The notes under the pieces were generated by a model. That model was given only the letters and a program-made list of their open reading frames with translations, searched no databases and was not told where the DNA came from. Positions 12,727 to 23,870 of a DNA stretch of 64,000 nt are shown here, one piece after another; within the stretch, counting starts at the first letter, position 1, and every line of letters starts with the position of its first letter. Location of the stretch: positions 21,991,771 through 22,055,770 of the forward strand of contig CM040434.1 in assembly GCA_022702705.1 (NCBI GenBank), given 5' to 3'. The position numbers and the translations under genes are program-made. This DNA is from Papilionanthe hookeriana x Papilionanthe teres. Its lineage: Eukaryota; Streptophyta; Magnoliopsida; Asparagales; Orchidaceae.

Positions 12727-12957
12727 AGATGAGATCAGAATGGATTTTCATGATGTGTTAAAAACATTGTTTAATGAAGACTGTATGTATGTTCAGGAGA
12801 GGTATGAAATGATGGACACTACTAAAAATAGTGAACTTTTAATTCCATCTGTTGAAAAAATCTCATTAACTTAACTGGATGTACCCCGCTACCAAAAATA
12901 GTGAACTTTTAATTCCATCTCTTGAAAAATCTCATTAACTTAAGTGGATGTACCCCA
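12727..12957 (+). pseudogene. Element A remnant of the protease-RT linker
   Basis: One frame reads DCMYVQERYEMMDTTKNSEL then LIPSVEKISL, matching the linker just before RT in D (53649-53311) and F (63150-63330). A 70-base direct tandem duplication (12821-12889 and 12891-12957) repeats the part beginning ACTAAAAATAGTGAACTTTT. The join from gag directly to this linker shows that the protease segment has been deleted. Confidence 0.65.
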
Positions 12958-13662
12958 TATGATTTTAAAGCCTACCTATTTAGGAAATTCATCTACACTA
13001 ATAAACTTTATATCTTCAGATTCGACACAATTACAAGAAAAACTTGAATTGAATGATGAACAAGGTAAAGTTATTAAACTAAGACTTGGAAGAGAATTTG
13101 AGGATATATTTTAAAAGAAATTTAAGTTAAGAAGAGAGGATAAAGATATTGAAAGACCAATGGATGAAATTCCTATGGAAATAGAAAAGTCTATTTCCTC
13201 AACTAAGATAATTATAGAAAGATCACCTCCACCAATTACTCTGTAACAAGGGGAAGAATTGGAAGATAACTTGAAACAAAGAATAATATAGATGATTTTG
13301 ATCCAGAATCTGAATTATCTAGAGAGAATTTGATCCAAAATTTGGGAGATCTTGAAGTATCTTATAGAGATCCATTTATTATAAATTTTAAGGATGATAT
13401 TAATATGCAAATTCAGAAAATCAATAAAAGAATATTAGATCTTCAAAAAAATATAAGGATTTTGTAGGAATCCCTTGATCTGAAAACGAAGAGTTGAAAA
13501 GGATTAGGCGATTGATAAAAGATTACTAGATCTGAAAAGGATTAGGCGAAAGAAAAATTACAATATGAGGATTTTGTAGGAATCTCTGGATTTGAAAAGG
13601 ATTAGGTGATTGATAAAAGATTATTTAATTGAAATTTTGATCCAAGAGGAATCATTTGTTAG
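12958..13662 (+). other. Element A segment of unknown origin in place of pol
   Basis: After the short linker match (YLGNSSTL near 12985) this stretch has no counterpart that I can see in B, C, D or F, although it occupies the place of RT to integrase. One frame at 13282-13468 stays open for 62 codons and is acidic (DDFDPESELSRENLIQNLGD). Between 13450 and 13640 a block containing GGATTTTGTAGGAATC and GAAAAGGATTAGGCGATTGA is repeated imperfectly about 110 bases apart. I do not recognise the encoded peptides. Confidence 0.5.
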
Positions 13663-13706
13663 TCTGACGACATTAAATCAAGTGCTTTATGGAGGCAACC
13701 CATAGT
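13663..13706 (+). ncRNA. Post-pol conserved block and hairpin, element A
   Basis: TCTGACGACATTAAATCAAG is followed by TATGGAGGCAACCCATA, which can pair TATGG with CCATA. The same block follows the pol stop in B (26932-26980), C (36813-36856) and D (50464-50509). Its survival in A although pol is gone suggests it is an element-level signal rather than coding sequence. Confidence 0.6.
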
Positions 13707-14796
13707 TATCAGTGTGCTCTGATTTAGTATGCTTGAGAGCCATGATTGTTAGTGTTGTATTGTGTTTGCTTTATTATGGATTGATCAGTTTCATTGTTGA
13801 TTGGTAGATTTTTATATTGTTATTAGTTTGATTTAATCTTTGCATGTGTCATGAGAGAGGTGAATCCTAAACTTCTTATTATGGTTAGACTTGTATGTTC
13901 TCTTGTGGTAGTTGGATTTACGAGTCCACTACGACTCGGGTCTTACCCTGACCTAAGCTTTAAAAGAGACATCATGAATTTGAATAGTGACGGATCCATC
14001 TAAATTTTGTTACTTCCTTTCTCTAATTTTGTTTTCATTTCATAGGAGTTGCAAACCTATTTGATGAGTAACATGAGGATGATCTTACACTATCTTTATA
14101 ACTGTTAGAGGTGCTTAATTAAAGGGATTAGCTGATGCATGAGATTAGTTCCTAGGAGCCAATATATCAGGGATAAACTTATCTCTAAGATTATACTCTA
14201 TAAAATCATTCTAAAGTACCTAATTTATTAGTGTAGTGATTCTATTAAAAATTGGAAGTAAATTAGTGAGATGCGACGAGTTAATAGAAGAATTGACCTC
14301 ATTTATCATATGTGTTTGTGTTTGTGTTTGTGTTACAATTTTATATAAGACTTGAAGAACATTTTAATATTCCCTTGCTGATACCTATTATGCTAGTTAA
14401 ACATTTATTTAGTCAATTTTATTCTGGCATGCATAGTTTAGATTTACTTCCTGCTGCATATTGTTTCGTGCTGATGAATACTTGTAGATGTTGGTAGATA
14501 CACTTTATGAACTATTTTTCTTCCTGCTTATATTGTCTATATTAAATGCTATATATCTTAAAATTCATGTTTTGGGGTATGAAGAAAAACATATTTTAAG
14601 CTGAGTATACTTCCTTTTAGTTTAATATTTTTGCAAGCAAGTTTTAGGCTAGATTTACTTTATTCTGCTGTCATTCTATCTTGATTATGCATGTATATGA
14701 ATTTGATAGGATATTGTAGTAGTTAGTAGATTCAACTTTTACTTTTTCCTCCTGATACATTTTATGGAATTAATTGCAAAATATTTTAAAATTTAA
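13707..14796 (+). other. Element A 3' non-coding region
   Basis: No ORF3 is found here, unlike B, C and D. The stretch is T-rich with many stops in all frames; a short GTGTTT run lies near 14310-14332. Nothing else is recognisable. Confidence 0.55.
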
Positions 14797-14815
14797 TTTT
14801 GGGGGGAAGAAAAAT
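14797..14815 (+). other. Internal polypurine tract, element A
   Basis: TTTTGGGGGGAAGAAAAA resembles the true polypurine tract at 15722 but lies about 0.9 kb upstream. Equivalent tracts occur at a similar distance in B, C and D. About 20 bases on is TTATTTGTCCTCAGTAGC (14834-14850), roughly complementary to the arm before the 3' tract. Confidence 0.6.
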
Positions 14816-15182
14816 TTTTAAAAAACGTAACTTTATTTGTCCTCAGTAGCCTTTATTTAATTAATATCACTTCTAAAAAGACTTGTCCCATGTGGTATTG
14901 TCTTTAGGTTACTATAATTTTAATTTTAGGAATGTTAGAAAAATAACATAGTTGAAATCCTATGTGATGAAACTCTTCTAATGTTAAGATATTTTGTAGG
15001 AAATATTCAAAAAATGATTTTACTATTTGTGGTATAAAGGAGATAAGTATTTGAAAAGATAAGATTCTTAGATTTATACTTAATGAGAATTGAGCTTTTA
15101 TTAAAACATTTTTCAAACTAATACTTACACTTTTAAAAAGTAATGGAAAGTATTGAGTTTTGGACTTTAGAAAGGGAATAGT

Positions 15183-15345
15183 GAAATTCAAAATTATTAA
15201 AGGCCTATCCAGATATAGTAATCCTCATATAAAAAAAAAGAAAAAAAAAGAATTGAAAATGATCCTAAAAGAAAGAAAAGAAAAATAAAAGAAAAATAAA
15301 AAGAAAAGTGAAAAGAAAATATGTGAGGAGAAGCTTGAGGAGAAG
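15183..15345 (+). other. Conserved 3' block with purine-rich tail, element A
   Basis: CTATCCAGATATAGTAATCC (about 15206) is preceded by TTCAAAATTATTAA and followed by a run of A and G and then GAGGAGAAGCTTGAGGAG. The same order occurs in C at 39795-39970, in D (minus) at 46055-45905 and, decayed, in B (minus) near 23860-23740. One frame reads KFKIIKGLSRYSNPH, then lysine-rich sequence, then EEKLEE. Confidence 0.6.
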
Positions 15346-15696
15346 ATTAATCAAAAATTGGTTTCACTTGAAACTTTTTAGATGAAAAGACTTAAAAATA
15401 ATCATAAGCTTATTCTTAATTCCAAAACTATTGGTTAAATGGTATAGATAGGTGCTCAAATTTTTTTTTTTTATACTTTCTTTGAATCTTTAGTTTGACA
15501 AGTTTCAACAACTTTTGAAGTAAATAGAAAATCAGGATTCCTAAGTTGAATATGAGATATTCTTACACTCTAGTTCTAGGTTGATTTGCTAGACTTTCTC
15601 CTAAGTTACACCATAATATTTTTGAGATGAAATTATAGGAAAATCTATTGAAACCTACATTTACAAGTCAACATATTTGATTTTTAAATTTATAGA

Positions 15697-15732
15697 GCTA
15701 CTTAAGGACAAGTAACAGTTCAGTTTGGGGGA
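15697..15732 (+). other. Element A 3' polypurine tract and preceding hairpin
   Basis: CTACTTAAGGACAAGTAAC (15698-15716) is a worn copy of the perfect hairpin seen in C at 40321. It is followed by AGTTTGGGGGA (15722-15732), the polypurine tract that would prime plus-strand DNA synthesis just before the LTR at 15735. Confidence 0.75.
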
Positions 15733-15734
15733 CT

Positions 15735-17548
15735 TGACAAGCCCAAAAAATGCTTGATTTTACCTATACATCTTATGCTTAATTTTAATGATATTGCACT
15801 TTAAAGGAATGTATTTTGTAATTTTTTTGTTTTAGGTACAAGAAATGGACTATTGGAGAAAGAAAAGCAAAAACAGTGCAATTTGGAGCAAAAAAAGAGC
15901 AAGAATGCAAATTTTGGCCTGACACATTTTGATAAGTGTTTCTATGATTTATGTCTTTTACATTTTTCGCATATTTTTGAATGATATTACACTTTAAAGA
16001 AAGGTTGTTTTTATACTTATTTTGTAGGGCTATTTGTTAGGAATAGAACACAATTTAAATGGGGAGAAACGAAGCTAAAATAGAGTCGAACAAAGCAAAA
16101 CGATGGAGCTGCGTAGAGTAGGGCACTGGTGGTGCCATAAACCCAAGAGCATGAATTTTGGGCGCTGGCAGCACCCAAAAACGGTGCCAAGAGCGGTTAT
16201 TGACCATATACATTGAACCTGAATACTTTTTGGAGGGTTGCTTGAAGCACCTCTTGGGAATTTCGTCCGTACACTATATTAGAATGATTTTTATGTCAAA
16301 AAAGTGATAGGAATGTTAGGAAAAATGTGGAGAATATTTTAAGATCTTAGAATAGGAGTAGAAATGTTGATTTATACCTTTTTGAAGAGATTGAAAAGGG
16401 AATTTTGAGAGAATCTGTATGGGAATCTACTAGTATTGCATGGATCAGTAAGAGATTTTGTAGGAGAGATTTTCATCTTTCTTTCAAGAGGAAAAAAACT
16501 AAGTATTGTGTTCTTTATTATCTTATGATTTTGTAAACACTTATCTAGTGGATATGCTTTGATGTAATGAAGTTTCCGTTGTGTTTTCTTTGTGCTTTGT
16601 GATGTATTTCTCTTACTCTTTCTTCTTATTTGGAAATAGTGGCATAAGAAGATTATTCCATTGTTTTCATTCTACTTTTCTTTTGCAATGAGTCGAATTC
16701 ATGTTTAGGATATTGGGATGCATGCTAGAAGAAGTTTTAATTAAAAATGTACATCCTAAAAAGAGCTCGTTGTAGTGTTAAAATTCATCGTAATTGCACT
16801 ATGTTCTAAGAGAGCGGTGTAATTCTCAGAAAGATTGTACCACATTCAAAATCCATGGATGGTGAAATTCATGGGGGTTGAGTGCAAATAAATAGAAAAA
16901 TATAATTTGATGGGTGTAGAATTGGAGATTTTAGGGTGACAGACTAAAATCCTCAATTCTGTTCTAATGTTTGGAAACTAAAGCGAGAGTTAGCCTTTAG
17001 GCGAAGAGAAGTGAGAGCAATGGAGTGAGAGCCAGTATCCTCCCAGCCTAACCACGGATTTAGGGACTATACCTAGGATTAGTCAATGTTCTTTATGCAC
17101 TCAGAAGAGGGTAAATAATAGGATTTCTCCTATTTGGCACATACAATATTTAATGTATCTCATTCCTTTACATTATTCAATTCACTACAAAAGAATAGTA
17201 GATTTTATTATCTCAAAATTCACCAGATCAATTCATCCAGAAAGGGTTATCTTTAGAATTAATATTTTCCTTTAGGAGTAGTAATTAGTTATTTTAAACT
17301 TAAGCTGACCATTAGAGGTAGTTGTTAGAAAAACCACCGAAATCGACTTTCTAAACTAAAATCTAATAGTAGTATACTATAATTTGACTAAGGACCTCTT
17401 ACCTCACTTCCCTGTGGGATCGATGAACGGGACTCCATTAGAGCTCTGTATTACTTGAGCGATACGTATACTTGCCTAGTATCTCTAGTGTGCACTACAT
17501 ACAAACATAAAAACACGCAAAAAGATAGCACACGCTGGGGGCGCATCA
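15735..17548 (+). repeat. Element A 3' LTR with internal partial duplication
   Basis: It begins TGACAAGCCC and ends GGGCGCATCA. It aligns with 9429-11029 throughout, except that about 15860-16130 contains an extra piece with a second copy of the start-of-LTR block (GAATGATATTACACTTTAAA at about 15974, then TTTTGTAGG). Family GC-rich motifs GGGCACTGGTGGTGCC (16122) and GGGCGCTGGCAGCACCC (16160) follow. TATA-like ACACTATATTAG is near 16272-16283; the U5 block GTGGGATCGATGA is near 17413. Confidence 0.8.
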
Positions 17549-18224
17549 CAAGAAACTAGAAATTTAGTGGACAACTAGTATCCTCCTTAAATGACTATAG
17601 GCAGGACCACTGCAAGCTCGACCTGCAGAGCACCACTACAGCAATGGTCTCTGTAGCGTCTTTTGGCTGCCCGCCATCCTGGTGACCCTCTGAATCAGCC
17701 AATTCATCTACACACAGGAAATTTCAAAGAGCTATTAAAAGATTGGTGGTGGCCAAAAAACATTCTTTATCTACTTATGTATCTATCCATTGGGAGATGG
17801 TCTCTAGAATACTTCGCCCCTTCTTTTGCTATAAGGTGCCTTCCCCTTCCTGTAGCAATGGTTGCAGAGAGATACTAATCTTCGCTCCCTCCAGTCCTTT
17901 TGGGTCTCCTGGGTGCCTTTAACGAGCAAGTTCTGTTGGCCTTTGGAGCTCTTGCCCATGTCATGCTCAGGATACGATCTCCCGACGGGGGACCTTCAAC
18001 ACGCTCTACTGAGTGTCCCCAAATGGGCTGACTTGATCAGTCATTATAGGTTTGATCCTTAAAAACTTTTCTTTCCTGACCTTGATCTTCTTTGCAAAGC
18101 TAATGACTCATAGTCCACTTTCGCCAAAATCTTAGGGTCGACAGTTTCTTCAAGTCATCAACCATGACTCAAATCAACTGATCAGGGGAAGTGACGACAA
18201 CAAAAGCAATCTCAAGCGCATGAC
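17549..18224 (-). other. Degenerate flank right of element A
   Basis: The composition is less AT-rich than the surrounding elements and resembles 6944-9428, the flank on the other side of A. Minus-strand frames have stops but keep stretches without simple repeats. Together with the minus-strand TATA box at 18225 this may be the upstream half of the gene remnant at 6944-8790, separated by A. No motif proves it. Confidence 0.3.
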
Positions 18225-18236
18225 TCTATTTATAGA
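18225..18236 (-). promoter_or_regulatory. TATA box candidate, minus strand
   Basis: CTATAAATAGAG on the minus strand, a good plant TATA consensus. It would drive leftward transcription through 18200-17549 and, before A inserted, into the minus-strand remnant at 6944-8790. Confidence 0.35.
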
Positions 18237-19570
18237 AGCATACTGGTACAAAATCCAAAGGGAGTTGATTATTAAATTGAATTTCTTGATTATAGTACCA
18301 TTAAATTCTAATAATCTCTCTGTCTTTATTGTAGATGTCACTTTCAAGGAGCAGGATAAATCAGAGAACTAAAATGTGTATACCACAAACTTTCACAGGA
18401 ATGTCAAAGAATCTGAACGGCCCAGATGATAGTAGGACAACAAAGTCGTCCTACTGCCCTACTACCAACCGCGTGGTCGTGAATCAATCAACACGCCATG
18501 GCAAGAGACTCGAGCTACTTACCTGACCTAACGAGGAGCAATCAAGAATTCTTGATCGTGACTGATTGGTCGAACTACCTTTAAAAAGGCGGATAAAGAA
18601 AACATTCAAACTGGCGCCTTGGTCGACCAACTTTTATTCCATAGAGCACAGTCACCACTCAACCGATCTTCTTAGTCTGCCGAATTCAAGCAAATTGTCC
18701 AACCGATTACCGCCATATTAAAATTCAAATTGTAAATACATATATGATTTGAAATTCATATGATTAGTAAGAGTGTCCATTATATTAAGGGGCGTTTTCA
18801 TAACAATTCTCTTCTTTCCGTAATTGTAAAATACTCTTCTATAAAAAGAAGGTAAAAGTACGAATAAAGAGACCCCCTTACCCGGCTCTCTCTACAAGGA
18901 ATTCTAAACTTATTCTATACTCTCCCTCTCTCCATTTCTTCATCATACCCTAACTCTTGAGGCTCATGCACAAATGAAAAATTAAAATCCAACAACCATA
19001 TATTTGTAATGTTTTTTTAAAGTCTTAAATATTTTATTTTTACAAAATATTATATGAAATTTATTAGGGATTCTTAAATACATAGCATTCAAAACATTCT
19101 TATCGCCATATAACACACCCAAATTTATCTATTTACGTATAAAGCACCTAAATTCTTCTAATAAATACAAAGATAACGTTCCGTGATGTTCTCCGTTATT
19201 AATCTTAAAGTTTATTCTCAGCAGCCTCATTTCTCTTATCACCCGTGTTGAACTCCACGAGTTAATGTTGGTAATCACCTTTCATTTCATGATAAAAAAA
19301 CCATGGGACTCCGAATTGGCGATAAAAGAAACTAGTCGTCATAACAGCAAATGACGCATCCCATAGCAAATTGAGGAAAGTTCGGTCTCAATCCCTGATC
19401 GATAGGCAGTAACAGCACGATTGCTCGCACCGCAGCCGCCTTCTTTCTGCACAATCGACGAGACTATGCGTTGTGAGGCACGGTGAGCACCGACGGCGTT
19501 CTCGCAGGCTACCGAGTAGGTTTTGCTCTTCCATGGGGGAAGAGAGGTGAGTTTCGACGAGTTTGGAGGC
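18237..19570. other. Unassigned repeat-like DNA with a plus-strand TATA box
   Basis: No gene is supported. CTATAAAAAGAAGG at 18839-18852, followed by CTCTCTCTACAAGG and CTCCCTCTCTCC, has the look of an LTR promoter and leader on the plus strand, but I cannot find a partner LTR. The rest has short frames only. Confidence 0.35.
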
Positions 19571-19705
19571 CACCTGACACAAATTTACATCAGGTGTCCA
19601 ATAATAGGAAATGACGTGGCAATTTGAGCACACTGACATATACAGTTTGGGCCCGAGTTGACACGTGGCTTCTTGACATTAAAAATTTGACGTAAATTTA
19701 CGTCA
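19571..19705. repeat. Two related dyads with ACGT cores
   Basis: At 19571-19596 CACCTGA and TCAGGTG flank an AAATTT core. At 19688-19705 TGACGTAAATTTACGTCA is a perfect 18-bp palindrome. Both are followed by AGGTGT and lie about 113 bases apart; TGACGTGGCA and GACACGTGGC lie between them. TGACG and CACGTG are classic bZIP/bHLH cores, so this could be a regulatory cluster or the ends of a small inverted-repeat element. Confidence 0.45.
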
Positions 19706-20414
19706 GGTGTACTAATACAATAATTTTTCTTCAAGTTTAAATGTGATATATCTAAATAGAAATGTTTGATGAATTGTGTACGTAGAACCCCCTAATTTTA
19801 TTCTTGATCTTTAATTTTCAAAAATTCAATTATGTTATTCTGGATTCGTTGATTGGAAACATATGAAAAAGATATGTACGATTTTTGAAATCGCAGTATA
19901 ATTATAACGGCAATTATCCATTAAAAGGACTACTCCGTTAACTCCTAAGTATAGTGAGAGAGAGAGAGAGAAACTGTGGACTACTTCTAAATTCTGTGAA
20001 GTATGAAACTGCGCGAAACTCGTAAATTGCATATTTACCTAGGGTTGAGTCTATCTGAATTTGTAATGAAGTCATGCCTCTGCCAAAGAGAAAAGGAGTT
20101 GTGGTAAGCCCGTGAGTTTGGGCACAGTTTAAATACTTTTGTATTTTTAATATTTTAATTTATTTGTGTTGAATCTAAATTTATCCTGTGAGACATGCCC
20201 AAGAATCAAAACAATTGAAACTTTGAAGAAAAAGTAGAAAGAGAATAAAATAGCACACATTAGACTTATCCCATAAGGGCAAATTGGGGTATTCCCCATC
20301 TCTACGTCTCATTTTATATATTGTAACTAGAAGGCTACAAGAGATAAGAGAGAATCTTTATACAAAGTATGGGTCTAGAGAAAAGATCAAAAAACCCCAA
20401 ATATATCCTATGGA
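19706..20414. other. Non-coding, with a GA microsatellite
   Basis: A short (GA)n run lies at 19955-19972. I see no gene. The stretch lies downstream of a minus-strand TATA candidate at 20415 and may be the leader of an unassigned leftward element. Confidence 0.35.
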
Positions 20415-20427
20415 CCCCTATTTATAG
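20415..20427 (-). promoter_or_regulatory. TATA box candidate, minus strand
   Basis: CTATAAATAGGGG on the minus strand. The following leftward sequence is T-rich with a TTTGGGGTTTTTTGATC leader, consistent with an LTR promoter. The matching LTR copy was not found. Confidence 0.35.
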
Positions 20428-21672
20428 AAGATAGTTGATCAAAAGATGAAAAATTATACATCTGTCTCTGCTTTAAAAGGAGTGTTACAATATGTTATTG
20501 TCTTTTATTGTGCCTTTTCGTATTTGTAACTGATTTTTGAATCCTTTAAACCACTTGGACCATATGATCGGCATGTTTTCGAGCCGGTCAATCGAGCTAG
20601 TGTCGGTCGGCTATTTTGCTTGGTTCACAGTCTATCGTCGCTCTGGGAAGTCTGTTGGGTTTGAGAGAGGTAGTCGGTCAGCCCTAGGGTGGTCGGTTGG
20701 CCTACAAGTCCCTAAGATTTTTTATTTCTTTGCGAGACTTTTTGGAGAGTTTTTAGCGTGAATGTTAGCCTCTTGTTGGTCAGTTGCCGACGTTCGGTAG
20801 GTTGGATGTTAGTCAATTAGCACTCTAGAGTACACTTTGTATACACTGCTAGCCTTTTTTCAACCGGTCATATTTGTGTACACTCACAGCTTCTTTTCAA
20901 AGTATTGTACCTCGGTTTGTCTTTTTTAATTAAAACAGTTAGATCGTCTCAAGATTCATGCAGACCATTTTTTAGAGCACGTATTATGTTCCCCAATTTT
21001 TTTGGTTTATGATAGCGACAACTGCGGTATGGATAAGATATTGTTTTATATAATAATAAAATTTCAATAATCATAATTTAATGCAATAATTAGACTCTTT
21101 GGTTTGGTTTTTGTCCCAATATATAAAGCGTAGGTGCAGTTTTCATCATCTTGAATCTGTACCTCCTTGCATACACTCATTTTGCAATTTCCTTACGACG
21201 ATGGTTGTTGATTTGATGTTAAATCCACAGACCAGTCTAAGATGCTAGCTGCCAAAGAATTAAGGCAACACCGACCATAAGGTAAGCCAAGGAACAAGAA
21301 ATTTGCTTAGTCAAAACCCACCGAGCAAGTGGAGGTAGACGAGTCATTCAACTCAATCTAGGATGCTCTAGAGAAGGTTCAGCTCAACACTACAAAGGAG
21401 ATGGGTGGCTCAACAGTTGGTCCATCAATAAAAGTCTACAGAAGTTTGTGCATAGTTAAGGGTCGTGTACATTTCCCCCACTGACTGGTGTATCAAGGGT
21501 TGGTTGAAGTGGTCCTCCTATCGTTAAGATGGTATCGACTAATGATTTCTCATATTCGATGTAGGCGTAGCTGCTTATTCCAAGGTGAATCAGATGCTAG
21601 GTATATAATTTTCTTCGTTATCCTTCTACTTATGTATTTTTTTTATTTTCTCATCGATTAATTTTCATTGAT
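20428..21672. other. Unassigned degenerate DNA
   Basis: Mixed composition with repeated GGTCGGT/GGTCAGT words between 20570 and 20870. Frames are short. I recognise no family. Confidence 0.3.
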
Positions 21673-21966
21673 GTGGACACTCCGATTAAGGGATTGATGA
21701 GTACTGGAAATAGCCATAATCTAACCTTGTTGACGAATCTTGTTCCCCAAGTGTTGGCCAGCAGTGAGGAGAACATGATCAATTGCCAAATTATTTTTGT
21801 GGAGACACCGAGGGGAGGGTGGATGTTGAAGGGATGTTGGATTTCCCTAAGAACCTTAACCTACCGCCTGGAAGAGGTGGAAGCTACTCTAGCGCAACAA
21901 GATGAGGATCATTGCCTAGTGCTTGAGGAAATGAGGCAAAGGCAGTCAATCTTAATCGAGAAGTGA
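21673..21966 (+). pseudogene. Fragment with coiled-coil end, possibly transposon-derived
   Basis: A 97-codon open frame starts inside degenerate sequence. Its C-terminal third (RLEEVEATLAQQDEDHCLVL) has heptad-like leucines and acidic/basic alternation, like the coiled-coil tail of the remnant at 6944-8790. The N-terminal part matches nothing I know. After the stop, the same frame continues with more residues to about 22100. A decayed transposon protein end is my best guess. Confidence 0.3.
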
Positions 21967-22689
21967 AATCCAAGAAGATCCATTGGTGTAGTTCATTCCG
22001 AAGCTTGCCAAGCAAACTAGTTTAAACTTGACAGTCAATTGTTGTGTAAGAGATTTTTTGGGAAGCATCCAGTCCTGGCTGATGCAGTCAAAGGAACAGT
22101 TTGTTAAATACCTTCCATCGAATTAACATCCAAATGTAACTAAAATTTTCACGAAATGAATAAAATATAATATTTTTTGTTTGTCTCGATTCTTCTATTG
22201 ACATGATGTTTTCTCTTAAAATCCTCGTGAGATGATACCGCTTCTACTTGATCTCTATAAATATGGGCTGAAGGGCCAAATTCAATGCATTTCATCTTTT
22301 CTCTCACGATCTTGTCACCTCGTTCTAATGGATCTATGATTGATGCAGCCTTGTATTTGTTCCATGTGCACACACACTCTAAGGCCTTATGCAAGTGTAC
22401 ATATCATTTTAATAGTATTGGACATTCGAGTATTGATTGTCGACCCGACAAAGAAAGACAGAATTAGAAATATTAAGAGTTCTAGCCTACTACGTTTCAG
22501 GGTAGCTGGAAATTTAAATTAGGATAAACTTCTACTATCTAGTCCTATTGTATTGCAAAATAATCTAAAGGTTTATTCCTATAGAAATCCTACTTAACCT
22601 AGTTGGATCGGTGATTATCAAATTAAAAAGTTTCATTGCCTTTTAATGATATAAATGCAGTGTAGGAAATGGATAAATGCAAATTGTAA
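21967..22689. other. Non-coding junction left of element B
   Basis: No gene or repeat boundary is clear. The U5 block that should mark the end of element B's LTR is not found here, so B was probably truncated at about 22690. Confidence 0.35.
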
Positions 22690-23378
22690 ATGTGGCTAGT
22701 GACAAATAGGAGCAGCTTTTTTCTTTACCCTCTCCCAAGTGCATAAAGAAAAATGGATAAAATGACTTTAATTCCTTAAATCCCACTTTGAAACCGTCTA
22801 AGATTAGTTCCCTAATGTTTGCATCTCCGTAATAAGTTTACCCACGTACACTTGTAAACACTCCAAACACTACAACTCAAAGGCTCTCCAAATACTTGAC
22901 CAACACTTAATTTTTCTTCACCCTGCAACAAGCCCTCATAACTCCATGTTAGTCCCCTATATAAGCTTTTAAAACATAGTTCAAATCCCCCTTAGGCTGG
23001 GCAAAAAACTCCCCATGTCATAGGATCAAACTACATAATACTGCCTTATGCAGTTTTGGCGCTGAGGCACCAGTTTCTCTATTGTCTAATCGGGTATGGG
23101 CGCCTAGGCAAAGGCCCTATAGAAGTGGCACCTAAAAGCTCAATGGTTGGTGCTTAAGCGCTAGTCTTTCAGATTCCCAGGGCTGGGATTGGTGACTAGG
23201 CGCCAGTCCCTTGTAGCCTCCTTAGCTCTTAGTCTCCTCCATTTTGCTCCATTTGTCCCCAACTTTGCTCCACTTCTAGTACCTATTCTATCTGTAGAGA
23301 AAACATAAAAATATATTTCTTTAATGTTCAATTTCATCCATTAAAATGTGCAAAATATAAAAAAACTTAAGCATTCTT
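22690..23378 (-). repeat. Element B 3' LTR, truncated
   Basis: On the minus strand it starts near 23378 and shows the GAAATTGAACATTAAAGAAA block, CTCTACAG acceptor-like site (about 23297), GGCGCCTAGTCACC and related motifs (23206-23056), and the leader block with GGGTAAAG and CTCCTATTTGTCAC (about 22735-22703). The U5 end is absent. The true polypurine tract just upstream is also worn away. Confidence 0.65.
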
Positions 23379-23380
23379 TT

Positions 23381-23396
23381 CTTGTCCTCAAGTAAC
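23381..23396 (-). other. Pre-PPT hairpin remnant, element B
   Basis: Minus strand GTTACTTGAGGACAAG keeps the 5' arm, the AGGA loop and four pairs (CTTG/CAAG) of the hairpin that is perfect in C. The outer 3' arm has changed to AAAAG. Confidence 0.55.
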
Positions 23397-23734
23397 ACTA
23401 GAAAAGTAACAACAAATTTATTTAATTTAAGGGAGTGGGATTTATTAGAATTATCAACAATTTGGCCTCAGGAAATTTATAGTATAAGATTATGTTAACT
23501 TTAGTAAACAAGTCTGGTCTTAGGGTTTAAGAAAACTTGCATCCAACTAAGAAAATCTGATTTCCTTTTACTTCAAAAAGATATGATCTCTTGCTAAACA
23601 TGGTATCTTAGATGTAAAAAAATAAAATTTAAGCACCCCCTTTAAAAAGATTTACTGATACTTCCTAAATATTAGGAAGCTTAAGAGTATGATGAAGCTA
23701 TAAAATTTAAAAGAATCTAGTAAAATTAATTTTT

Positions 23735-23870
23735 GATAAGGCTTCTCCTTAAGATTCTCCTCAATTTATATTATCTTTTCAATGTATTTTCTTGCTTTAA
23801 GATGTATATTTCTATCCCTAGCATAATTTTATGAGGATTACTATATTTAGATAGACCATTTAATAGCTTT
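23735..23870 (-). other. Conserved 3' block, element B, decayed
   Basis: Minus strand contains TTCAAAGCTATTAAATGG, CTATCTAAATATAGTAATCC and, further on, GAGGAGAATCTTAAGGAGAA. These match the block in A, C and D, but the purine-rich run between is broken. Confidence 0.5.

Larger units (their letters stand above)
9429..17548 (+). mobile_element. Element A: internally deleted Athila-like element
   Basis: A complete LTR-to-LTR unit of about 8.1 kb. The LTRs start TGACAAG (9429 and 15735) and end CATCA (11029 and 17548). Inside are a tRNA-Asp primer site, gag fragments, the short linker that normally lies between protease and RT, a post-pol hairpin, a non-coding 3' domain and a polypurine tract. 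Protease, RT, RNase H, integrase and ORF3 are missing, so it would depend on other copies for movement. Flanks TAAGC (9424-9428) and CAAGA (17549-17553) are not a clean target duplication, so the ends may have decayed or been swapped by recombination. Confidence 0.8.

Noticed and set aside
14300..14335. GTGTTT repeats considered as a CRISPR-like or satellite array
   Set aside because: Only a few short units without spacers; a simple slippage tract.
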